NCBI GenBank assembly: GCA_013115145.1
Contig: JAAPAO010000086.1
Span: 22,761-86,760, forward strand
Direction: 5' to 3'
DNA: 64,000 nt
Source: Perkinsus chesapeaki
Taxonomy: Eukaryota > Perkinsozoa > Perkinsida > Perkinsidae
Numbering within the stretch: position 1 is the first letter of the stretch; the number at the start of each line of letters is the position of its first letter. Below the pieces are notes generated by a model. That model was given only the letters and a program-made list of their open reading frames with translations, searched no databases and was not told where the DNA came from. Positions 34,499 to 45,035 of this stretch are shown piece after piece. The position numbers and the translations under genes were made by a program.

Positions 34499-36791
34499 CT
34501 ATACCAGCCAAGATGGTAACGCCCACTTGAGCAGGTAAAGAGCACTGTATGCCCATGGTACTCTATACGACGACGAGGAGCAGGAGAGGGAGGCATCCTG
34601 CTTCAATGCATACTCCATCATGACAGCCACCCTGTCTACAGGGGAGCCATGCCTGTAGTTTGTAGCTCTAATATAGTTCACGCAGCGCGATACGAATAGT
34701 AGTTCCCTCGGGAAAGCTTTGGTGTCCTCGATAAGTCTTTGCCATTTTTCTTTAATCTTCTCCTCCTTTTCGGCTCTACTAAGCCTCGCCCACTCTGCCT
34801 GTCTGCGCTCCTCATCCGAGTCCTGCCAACCCCGGAGCTTCCGCAATCGGCTCATCATCATAACCGAGGCGAGCATGTCGAAGTCTTTCACGCCCCAAGA
34901 TTCACAGATCGACCTCAGAGCTTGCCGATCTCCCCGAGCGATTGCACACCAGAAATTAATATACTGCTCTCTGAGAGTATCCGGGAACTCCGTATAAAGA
35001 CCATGATCGATTAGCACCTGAGCTGCAATCGATCTTGAAATCTTACTTTCCGCGATAGCGCCGAAATCGCTATTCGCTAATTTTGCGAATCACTCCATCT
35101 TTCTGCCGACACCCGCCGTGTGTCTATATCAAAAATGAGCTAAATTACAGAGTATTATGAATAGGAGACTCCCATACTAGGCACATCGGACAGATGCAGC
35201 AGGAGGGGATCGATATTACTATTTGATGGGGCTCATATGACTGCCAAAATCTCCTTCTCTTCATGGGGTGATGTCGAACCAGTAAGTTGCCAGGATGGGG
35301 ATCGCAGTGTACCTACCAGCTACGTCTCCACCATAGACTTTTGCCGACCCTACAAGCCCGGTGTTGAATATCTGATAGGCAAACATCTCCGTACAGTGTC
35401 TAACGGTCTGACTAAGGTCAACTCCAAGCACCGCAGCATCAGTCACTTTCACAGCATCATCGATCCATTCGGCCACTATGGCCTCTTCACTGGACCAGTA
35501 AACCTCCGGAACATAAACGTGCTCTTTAAGAGGGGACTTCGCGAACTCTGTTTTGGCCCTATCAGAATTTGCAGCTTCATTTCGAAGGTCCATCTCTTGT
35601 CTGAATTGGTCCTTAGTAAAGTCGTATGTCCACAGCATTGGTATATCGAAAGACTTCTCCAAAGCCCATAGAATGACCCAATAGGCCCGAAGGTCCCAAG
35701 CAACTTGGAACGTCACGCTCGGCTTTCGGAGCTTCACCGCGACACTGGTGCCAGGAGAATCTTTGAGACGCGCCTTGTGGACCTGTTGAGAGTGATCCGC
35801 CCGGAGACAGGCCGAGGGACGTTGGGCACAGAGATAAGTTAATCTAACTACTATCAGGAGCAATCAATAGATTTTCCGTGAGTATTCCGAGACAGCAGAC
35901 GTCTTATCAAGGAACGAGCATTCCTCTCGATACTGAGCAAATACAAAGTAGATGGGTGATGGATGACCAAGCTCCGATATCTTGTCCAATAGAAGAAACG
36001 ATAAGACCATAACCGAAGCCAAAGAGGAATACCACGGTGCCTAGGGTGCTCTGCGCCGCTATACGAAGGATGGATTGACTTACCTGTGCTATAGAGGCAC
36101 TGGCAACAGGATCCATCTCGAAGTCTTGGATGACCTGGTCTACTCCAGAGTCTCTAAGTAGTCGAAGGACCTCATCTAGGGCACTAAGTAGCCTAGCATG
36201 ATTGGAGCACCTCACTTTGATCCATCTCCAGTGCCTTATCATGAAGCTCTTCTAGAGGTTTATGCATTTCCTTTGGCAAAGCTACTTCCAAAGAGCATAG
36301 CACTTGCCCTATTTTGACGTATCTGAAGACAGTTGTTCAACTTACTCTAGGGGCAAATCAACGTTGATTATCCGGAAATTACGCCCATTGGAGATCATCA
36401 GAATACAGAAGATACGAGGCCTGGTGAAAAGTCTGAAGCTCTGAGAATCTTTTAAGATACTTAAGGCGCTCTCCAATTAAGATAATGAAAACCGCAAGTT
36501 CGCTTACAAGCCTTCATTCGTCTTGCAAGTGTCCACAATCCTTCTAGCTACTCTCTCATGGACCTCCGACGCATTATCAGCATTCCATACTCTCTTATAT
36601 TGCCACCATATGAACGCACCACATTTAACAGCTCTAAGACCTAAAAGATACGCCTTTAAACTGAGCTAAAAGATTCCTTTAAGCTCACTTCGACTGCCAA
36701 CACAGTAACAGTAGTTTTCGTCTATATAATAGGCAGCGCCAGCGCCGGCCAAGGCAGCTAGAGAGGCCTGACCCGCCAGCCTACCTCGCAT
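34499..36791 (-). CDS. ADCK1: ADCK1-like ABC1/aarF-domain atypical kinase
   Basis: ABC1-family proteins are atypical kinases or ATPases of mitochondria and plastids linked to coenzyme Q and lipid handling. The start MRGRLAGQASLAALAGAGAA (36791) gives an N-terminal hydrophobic segment, as in ADCK1. Next come KCGAFIWWQYKRVWN and VARRIVDTCKTNEGL. The diagnostic KxGQ motif is seen as YVKIGQVLCSLEVALPKEMH. Then FEMDPVASASIAQ joins VHKARLKDSPGTSVAVKLRK, holding the family's A-rich loop and catalytic Lys. The exon at 35800-35290 covers the N lobe (DFTKDQFRQEMDLRNEA, AIVAEWIDDAVKV). After the next exon the C lobe reads MLIDHGLYTEFPDTLREQYI, with the DHG-type metal motif. The C-terminus ends at 34499. 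Introns near 36550-36480 and 36470-36360 are not fully resolved. ADCK5 is the main alternative. Confidence 0.8.
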
Positions 36792-37212
36792 ATAGTAATA
36801 AAAAACGCAAGATCAGCTAAAATCAGAAACTGCATCGCTCCGCTAAAGAGTGACGCATGTTTGTCATAATTCTATTTTACGTTGTTGTTGGTAAGGTGAC
36901 ATGAGTGAGACTTCTTTCCCTTTGACTAGTTAGGCATTCACCTTACTTAGGCTCTCACCTTAACACCAGATCTTTGGAAGGACTCGTCGAAGGTGGGTTC
37001 ACTGAGCTCGGTACTGCTGTCGGTTCTGGAAAATAAGGAACCATGTAGAGTACCGTATTGTAATGAAACTTCTTATTAATCAGTCAGCCAGGCTTGGTAA
37101 CGGCAAACCAAGAGACAAATACTTTATAATCTCATACCGCTCCCCTCACAAATATGCTTTGTTATAAGGCTTTTAATGTGGCTCAGGGCATTACTTTGTC
37201 GTATCTTCCTGT
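36792..37212. other. Divergent promoter region between ADCK1-like and DHX37 genes
   Basis: The two genes are transcribed away from each other across this 421-nt gap, which should hold both promoters. I see no clear promoter element or open frame. Confidence 0.4.
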
Positions 37213-40200
37213 ATGGCTACCCCAGAAGATGCGTCGGCTCCCTTACTGGACCCTGCTTTACTGGGATTGGATGCCGACTCTATTGAAGGCGTGGGAGGGA
37301 CTAATAACTTGATAATGCCCTCTGGAAGCAGTAAGGCGGCTGTCAAAAAACAGGAGGCACCGAAAGAGAAAATGAGTACTAGGGGAAGCGCATTGGGCCT
37401 GCGGTTGCACCTGAACTGACCTCAAAAGTATCTTTCTGGGCAGTGAAGTGATATCATTAGGTAAACGGAAAAGGAAGAAGTTGATGGAACTGCAACAGCG
37501 AGCGGAAAGAGAGGCCAAAAGGTAGTAGGTTAAGTATGAAATACCGCAGTGTCGTATTTGCGGAATATCGTATTATCGATATTGTATATATATTTTCGGG
37601 CAAATGTGAAGTAATTTGATAATATCGCAGTTTCGGTAAGTGTGGTCGATATGGTAGGAAATTACAGTGTGAACCAAGGGTCATGTCGATATGGGCATTT
37701 CACTGCAGAATTCGGACGGCCGTCTTGTCTTTCGTAGACTTCGGGAAAAGGTACTAAAAAGGTATCTTCCTCAGATTAGCTGTACTTGATGAGCTCAAGT
37801 CTCATCAACTATCAAGTGCCGAGAAGGCTAAGATGCATGCCGTGGCTGATACAGGGGTACGAAGGAGACGACGTGATGATAGTAATAGGGAACTAGGGGC
37901 ACTCGGAAGGAATGGCGCTGATAGGTGTGGGGCTGGCTAAACTTGAAAAGAAAAGACAGAAACTGGCCGAGCTAGCGGAGCTCAGTGATGGTGACGTAGA
38001 GCCGCCATCGAAGCCAAAGCCAGTTCGAGGTGTCCCTAGGAAGATCACTGCTGCTCACATCAATACTGGAGCACAGGTAGCTCCATGCTTGGACGAGACC
38101 TCTGTTTGATGATCTGGTCCGCTTCAGGAACCGCTAACTGGCAGGTTGAAGAAAGAATTGGCACCAGTGAGATCTAAAAGGCCGACGGGCCCTACGTATC
38201 CTAGAATTCACGTACGGCTGGCCGGCCTGAGTGATGTGACTTGGGTGGATCTGTCAGGTCCATCGGTCAGTCGAAATTGAGAAGCAGCGAGCGAATCTTC
38301 CTGCGGTATGGCCCCCTCGTTGGGCATCATTTGACGTGAGGTGTGCTGCTGCTAGGTTATGATGGAGACAGAGATAGTCGATTGTGTTATGAACGCTGAT
38401 GAAGGCGTTAGCATCGTATGTGGAGATACCGGCTGCGGCAAGAGTAAGGTATCTGGGTCATGCGTTCATGAGGGAAGAAAACTGTTAAAACTGTGGAATT
38501 CCTTTTCACGGGACTTGCAGGGCTAGTCTGATGAAGCTGCATACTTCTTCATGCCGGTCCATTGTGCCTCTCAATAACGTATCTGCTATGGCGCGGAAAT
38601 GCGGCTGTTCAGCTCAGGGTTCCCAACAGTTACTGGTATGGTGGGAGCATCACTCTGTCAGGTACACAAGTCCCTCAGTTTATATATGAAACCGGTGTTT
38701 CTAAGTATTATGGAAAGCTAATAGGAATGACTCAACCCAGAAGAGTAGGACTCACCTCTTACTGTTCTTTTACAGGCTTTGGCAGGTAGCCGCTACTTCT
38801 GTAGCCAAGAGGATCTCCGAGGAGCTTGGTCCTGACCAGGACGGTGTTGTTGGGTGAGAAGCACTGATGGGGTTCGAGTAAGGATGTGCTGCGATAGGTA
38901 CCAAGTTCGATACGACAAGTCGATGTCCCCGGACAAGATGCAGCTTAAGGTCATGACCGATGGTATCCTAATGAGGGAGGTAGGTGAAGGACAGTCTTGG
39001 CGGTTTGGGTGTAGTTGGTCTTCTCAGATACAGAGTGATTTCCTACTCACTAAATACTGTGTTATTATTATTGATGAGGCCCATGAAAGATCGATTAACT
39101 GCGACATCCTCCTCGGCATGATCAGTCGAGCCATCAGTAACAACGCCTTCTCCACCTGATTTACGTATTGTTCTCAGCGATGAGGGCGGAGCGAAGCATG
39201 CCTCCATTACGTCTGGTTATTATGAGCGCAACTCTCAGGCTTACAGACTTCACCCAGAATGCGGAGCTCTTCCCGAAACCTCCACCTGTGGTAGGACAGC
39301 TGCAATGGTGTTTGTTGGTGCTCTTCATGGTGGCGATAACTGGGAGTATTAGGAGACTTACACGATAAATTCTTGGAATTTATTTCTGCGTCTCACAGCA
39401 TCAATAGAGATATTTTTCATAATGATTTGGGGAGAATAGTTTAGAAGTCACCCGAGGAGGGACCTGGTCTCGAGTGTCATTGGCAGGTTCAAATAGATGC
39501 CCGAACTCATCCGGTGACGGTACACTTCGAACGACGAACGGAACAGGATTATATTAAAGCGGCTGTTAGGAAGGTCCGCTTGATACATGCCAAGTTGCCT
39601 AGGGGATCAATTCTGGTAGGGAGGAAAAATGGAGGTGCCGGGATTTGAACCTGCGCGGGTTTTAGGTATTCGTAACGGGCAAGTCTGAGATATATGAGAT
39701 GTGTGAGGCATTAGGAGCCAAGCCACAGAAGAAGAAAGAGTCTCATAGTCAGTACATTGACAGTGACCAAGAGGATGAGGAATCGGACGATGATGAAAGT
39801 GACGACAAGAACATGCCCGATGCTACTCCTGAGTCTGGTACGGAATCCTGTCATCTAACCGAAGCTAAGCTTTTCCACTGTCAGACGCCTCGTCGTCGCC
39901 GCCGCCTCAGAATACCCGCGATGAGAAGAGCATCGGCCCAGCTGCATTCAAACTGTCGGAATCGGAGCAGGTGGAACAAATTATCTTGGAGAAAGGTGGA
40001 GCTGATCTGTGTCGTCGGTGCGAAGATACTTTTATAGGTTGCAAGAAGGCATCCTCGTCCTCGGCAGCAGCTCACAAGGGTGGATCGGCGGACTTCATTG
40101 GTTCAGCCTTTGGATCTGGTCGGCTCGTTCCCATACCTCTTTACGCACAAATGTCCACAACTAGACAGGCTGAGGCTTTCGTATGTGACGTTTCTCCATG

Positions 40201-42443
40201 TCGCTTGAAACGCCTTTCCCTGTTCAGAGGAAACCTCGCGACGACGAGAGATTCGTTATCATAGCGACCAACGTTGCCGAGACCGCTCTGACTCTGCCGA
40301 ATATCCGATACGTACGTTCGCGGCGGCAGCGGCTGCTGCCGGTAGCGGCTACCATCTCGAGCTCCTCGAATAGGTGGTGGATACTGGCAGAGAGAAGAAA
40401 CGAGTTTATCGCAACGATGGGGTGTCGATGTTCAAAGTTGGGTTCTGCGCCTCTAGCTCTGCCGATCAACGAGCAGGTCGAGCTGGCCGTGTTGGTCCTG
40501 GTCATTGCTATCGACTGTAGGTGTCATACCACTCTTTCTCCTCATCGTGGATAACTTAGATACTCTGGAGCTGTCTATGGCGACACAATGCCCGACTTCC
40601 CTCTCCCCGAGATAGCGAGCGGTCAGCCATTGGATGACACTGTTCTAATGATGGCCAAGATGGGTGTGTTGATCATCATTCTTGACTCCCCTCCCCAGGA
40701 CCTCCTCCTCCTCAGGCATCCCTCGATTCCGGCATTTCCCCTGGCCCACGCCTCCCCCAGCAGCGGCTGTCATACACGCTGTCACTTCCCTATCACAGTT
40801 GGGTGCCGTCCATCGTATTGGCATTAGTAACGATGAGGTTGCCATAACTCAAACCGGTGAAGCTATGTACGCCCGTGCTGCTGGCCATAGTCCTCTAAGG
40901 CATGGGATATTTCAGATCTAACTTCCCAGTGGCCCCTCGCCATGGGTGTATGCTCATCCACGCTGCCCACCTCCGAGATGTCAACAGCCCAGAGTGGAGG
41001 GATGTACTCGTAAGCTCCTCCTTCTTATCAAGCTTCTCGACATGAGAGGATCTATCTTCAGATTATGGTCGTTTGTGTCGTAGCGGCCCTCACTGTCGGA
41101 GATATCTTTGTGCCTCCTCCACAGGAAAAAGTTGACGCAGACAAAGTAACCTGGCAATTCGCACCCCCCCAGCAGTCCATTTCGTTAGGTTAAGCTGCCA
41201 GGGTGGAGCAAGTGCCACTCCGACATCGAAGCTCTGCTGTGGTCTCTAGGTGGATACATGTGGACCAAACCTGCTGACCAAGACGTTTTCTGTGAGACTG
41301 TCTTAGGCATTTCCACGTGTTGATTTCTCCTCTGTCAGGCGTCCGCCATCGGTTGCGATCGAAAGCGTTGAGTGAAGCCGCCAGTCTGAGTCGCCAATTG
41401 CTGGCCCAGATGGACCATTTCTTGTAAGCCATCCGGTTGTTTATGTCACACGTAACTGCTCAGAGGCCTCACCGATGCCGAGAAGATCTTTAAATGTCGT
41501 CCGAGGCCCCCCACTCCACAGCAGCTGGCGCTGGTCCACGAGAGCGTCACCAGAGGGCTTATTGATCACGTTGCGTAGGCGGCGGCTGTCTCCGCCATTG
41601 GTGACGATAGTGCACTTATCAGGTGCAAGTCGACTCTTGATACTCGCTCCTACCTGGCACCGGGCCACATGGTCATCTATATCCATCGGGAGTCCCTCTA
41701 TTATCGTCGACGGCCCAGTGAGTTCGCCTACACCGAGATAATAAAGGCCAGTGACTCTCGAGGGAAGAACGTTGCCAGGATTTGTACCGATCCCGAAGCA
41801 CGCCGCAGCCCGTAGTTACGTTGTTTCTCAGGCGTTGCCGTTGATACGGACTTCCTCGCCCGCCTGGATTGCCCAGAGCTGGTGAAGCGCGGCACACCAC
41901 TGAAGATGCCGGTAATAACAGCAGTGCTGCCTAGTCGGGTGATGCCTGCCTCAGCCGCCATTCTACTCGGCATCGAGCGACAAAGTGACAGCCCATTTCA
42001 CACCGGTCTACATCCCTCTAGAGATGCCTCTTCCAACTGTTGGCATTGAGCTATCTACTCTCGACCCTTTAAGCTTCAAGGTTTTCGCGTGTGCCATATT
42101 GCAAGGTAGCGGTGGTGGTGGTGTAGTGCTGCGACAAATGATGCTCACTTTTGATTAGGTAAAGTGTTCCCTAAACTCCTCAAGTATCGGTCATCGCTGA
42201 TCTCCCAGCCCACCATGGAGCACGCACGGCTGCTGCCGCTAGTAGGCCTTTCAGCCTTTCAATCGTCTCTATTACATCGGCCCTCCTCAGGTAGAGTCTC
42301 TACGGCGATCCAGATGCGGATCTCGCCGGGAGCTGGAGAAGTTATGGCTCACGAAGCCTGACGTATTGAGGATAGAGTGCGAGTCGTGGTATAATAAGTC
42401 GGTCCAGAAGGCCATTGAGAAGATGTGGCCTCCAGTTGAGTAA
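37213..42443 (+). CDS. DHX37: DHX37/Dhr1-like DEAH-box RNA helicase
   Basis: DHX37 releases U3 snoRNA from pre-ribosomes during small-subunit assembly in the nucleolus. The start is [14 protein letters not shown]; the N-terminal part is basic and coiled ([20 protein letters not shown]). Motifs in order: Walker [17 protein letters not shown], motif Ia [21 protein letters not shown] at about 39075 ([11 protein letters not shown]), SAT ([13 protein letters not shown]), then [17 protein letters not shown]. An acidic insert follows ([15 protein letters not shown]), then [17 protein letters not shown] and [17 protein letters not shown]. The HA2 region and OB part lead to the family C-terminus: [49 protein letters not shown] and [10 protein letters not shown] at the stop (42441-42443). 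The many introns are mostly 40-60 nt. One (39616-39665) holds a tRNA-like fragment. All helicase motifs seem intact. Confidence 0.9.
39630..39651 (-). other. tRNA 3'-half-like fragment inside a DHX37 intron
   Basis: On the minus strand this 22-nt segment reads GGTTCAAATCC followed by CGGCACCTCCA. That is a tRNA B-box/T-arm core plus an acceptor-like end. No matching 5' half (GGAGGTG) is found within the next 100 nt, so it is not a complete tRNA gene. It lies fully within the 50-nt intron 39616-39665. Confidence 0.45.
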
Positions 42444-42598
42444 AGATGTTCAATTGCTGTTGATGTTCATTACGTAATCATACTGTCCATCATTTTAAGT
42501 TTCACTGCACAAGAAGGTTTTCTGAGCTCCCTTCAATTGCCCAGCGGCGGCGGGGATTGCTGGAGGGGTTTGCCGTTAGCGTTGATAACTCCGATCAC

Positions 42599-43024
42599 AT
42601 GGGACTCTGGCAACAGTCGATGGTGAAGTGCGCCGACAACTGCGGCATTTTCAAGGCCGTTATCATCGGTATGCCCAAATGGCATCACTCACGAGGCCGA
42701 GTTGGATACGCTTTCCGAATGGCAGTTAGAGATAAGGTCTGCCAAAATGATACCATCTCTCTGAAATTGATCGCTCATCAGAGTCGAGAATACCGAGGAG
42801 AGAAGCTACCGAGAGGAATTATTGTGAGAACTAAGCAGCCCATTAAACGGAAGGATGGCTCGACGATCAAGTTCGATGAGGCAGGCTGCTTCGCTGGCTC
42901 CGCTCCTCGTTGCCTACTGTATCGTATGCTTCAGAATGCCTTCATTGCTATTAGCAACAACAAGCCTCTTGGAAACAAAGTGAAAGGCCCAGTGACTTAC
43001 GAATGCGGTCATTCTGTCAGGTGA
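42599..43024 (+). CDS. MRPL14: Mitochondrial ribosomal protein uL14 (L14)
   Basis: uL14 is a core large-subunit ribosomal protein. The first in-frame ATG is 42599, giving MGLWQQSMVKCADNCGIFKA, which matches the family start with the DN-C/S-G turn. The next diagnostic parts are EKLPRGIIVRTKQPIKRKDG, STIKFDEAGC and NNKPLGNKVKGPVTYECGH. The divergence and an inserted segment (GSAPRCLLYRMLQNAF) favour the organellar rather than the cytosolic form. No targeting peptide is visible in frame: codons upstream to 42557 are open but have no ATG, so a 5' exon may be missing. The last exon probably starts near 43067 (KYGKMDLLGSGK). The coordinates cover the main exon only. Confidence 0.78.
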   Translation: MGLWQQSMVKCADNCGIFKAVIIGMPKWHHSRGRVGYAFRMAVRDKVCQNDTISLKLIAHQSREYRGEKLPRGIIVRTKQPIKRKDGSTIKFDEAGCFAGSAPRCLLYRMLQNAFIAISNNKPLGNKVKGPVTYECGHSVR

Positions 43025-43190
43025 GGAGGGAACCTTGTATCATCTCATACCAACTTTTCCCCAGAAATATGGCAAGATGGATCTTCTAGGTTCCGGCAAG
43101 TACATGGCAAGTCAGTTTCTGTTGGACGTGCCTGTTGTGTTAACCGACTTACCCCAGAGCCTCCAGTTTTTCACTGATTTCGTAGCAATC

Positions 43191-44513
43191 ATGGTCGTCC
43201 CCGCTTCCTCCAAGGTATGCTGTTTCCCCTCTCGATCGCCGCACACACTGGCGCGCTGTTCAGGCCAAGACCGATTTTATCCGCTTCGGTGGAGTTCCAG
43301 AGCACTTTAATGCTCCTTTCCAGCGACTTCTCCAGCGCCAATCCAAGGCAGCTGCTGCTGCCGACGGTGACCGCCCTCAGGTATCAGCCTTCTGGCCATG
43401 ATTAGACGCACTAACCCTCCTTAGTTGGCATGGCGAACGTATCCTGGTGGCAGCGGAGCGATGCTAAATGCAGTTATCTCAAAGGAGGTCGATTGCGCCT
43501 GCGTTCTCACTGAATCTGCAGTGGCGCATATAATAAAGAATGCTGATAGTAAAGACGGTGTAAAGATACTTGGTAGGCTGGAGTTACTGGTAGGCACCGC
43601 CACACCTCTCTTGAACCCTCAGGCACTTATGTAGCCTCACCGCTGGTGTGGGGCGTCCATGCCTCGGCCAATCGCCCAGAAGACTCTAAGAGCAACATCT
43701 TTGGCATATCTCGAATGGGCAGTGGATCACATATCATGGCTCAAGTGGACAGCGAGAATGACAAGTCGGGACAAAATGATCCCGGGTTCAAGGTATCTGC
43801 CATTCTCTCCGTTGGATCATGAACAGGTTGATAGCAGGTGGTGAACTCCCTTGATGGTGCTGTTGAATCTATGGCCAAGGGTGATATAGATTATTTCATG
43901 TGGGAGGTGTTCACCACTAAGTAAGGCAATCCAGAGGATTAACAGATGATTAACCTATTACTGAGCCACTTATTGCTTGCATCATCAGGCACCTGGTCGA
44001 TCGAGGTGAATGGCAGCTCGTTAGGAAGGTTCCCGCGCCGTGGCCGGCCTTTGTTTTCGTGGTAAGGTTACGTCACCGGTCACTCTGAGTGTATCTCTGG
44101 GGAAGCAGGTCAGGAATGACATCCCATCTGAGCGCCTTGCCGCTACTAAGGAGATCATCCACATGGTTTACGAGCAGATAGAGGACATGCTGAATGACCG
44201 AGAGAAAACTCTCAAATTCATATCTCAACTGTGGGATTACTTTCCCTTGTCATTTCCCGGAGGCCAGTAGCGGTCAGATATAACATGTCATTGGAGGACA
44301 CTGAAAACTGGATGAAGGACGTGAAATGGCAGTGCGATACTCAAGTTGATTATACGGTATAGAGGCAGCTATCCGTAACCGTGCGCCATGTTTTATTAGG
44401 CTTTGGGGTTGGCCCGAGATGTCCTGCGCCGCTGTGGAATAATTGACAAGGAGACCGATGCCACTCCTGATGACCTGGTTGTTACTGGCTCATGTGCTCT
44501 CGTGGGATCTTAA
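43191..44513 (+). CDS. NrtA/SsuA/TauA-type substrate-binding-like protein
   Basis: The exons are 43191-43214, 43264-43380, 43425-43572, 43623-43792, 43838-43920, 43989-44061, then 44109 onwards to a stop at 44511-44513. The fold is that of bacterial periplasmic binding proteins for nitrate, sulfonate or thiamine precursors. Seen in order: TDFIRFGGVPEHFNAPFQR, LAWRTYPGGSGAMLNAVI, EVDCACVLTESAVAHII, SPLVWGVHASA, FGISRMGSGSHIMAQV, GDIDYFMWEVFTTK and VPAPWPAFVFV. The C-terminal part is helical (RLAATKEIIHMVYEQIEDML, ALGLARDVLRRCGI). The G-SRMGSGSH loop and FMWE-FTTK segment are characteristic of this subgroup. No signal peptide or transporter partner is seen, so a cytosolic binding or enzymatic role is more likely. 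Introns of 44-50 nt show that it is a long-established nuclear gene. The intron near 44249-44280 is uncertain. Confidence 0.8.
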
Positions 44514-45035
44514 ACTTATCAGTCTCTAGACCCATTTAGTTGAGGAGGAATTTTTCTGGTCATTGTCTTGTTCTTGTTGAAGTCTCCACGGAGGGGAGCG
44601 ATAGTCAACCGAACACTAATGAACTGCTTACAACAGACATCACAGCACACTCACTTTTGCACACGACAGATGGACGACTAATGGAGCGAAACTCACTCAT
44701 GCTTAAGGTTGCAGGTAGTCAATGGTGGATATACACCACGGTTCAACGAACAGGTGTCGTGCATGAAATATGTGCACTCGTTGGCGTAAGAGTGAGCAAA
44801 CAGATTCTGCAGTTATCAGTTTATGATAACCGTATTAGGATTTCCAAGAACCATTTTCGCTGACAACAGCGGAGTCGTGCTAACCAACATAGCTTTATTT
44901 TAATCAATACTAGGATGGAGTAGTTCTCACGCTACAGGCCGTGCTGATGTGTAACTTAATGACACAACTCCCTAAAGTCTGACGAAAATCAGTCTTCTGA
45001 ACAGCAGTTGAAAGCAAGTCGATTAAATCGCACAT
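44514..45035. other. Intergenic region between convergent genes
   Basis: This lies between the ends of the substrate-binding gene (plus) and the NAD synthetase gene (minus). An open frame at 44540-44863 lacks an ATG start and family resemblance. No gene is supported. Confidence 0.5.

Noticed and set aside
44540-44863. 107-codon plus-strand frame between the substrate-binding and NAD synthetase genes
   Set aside because: It has no ATG start, no family motif and lies in a convergent intergenic region.
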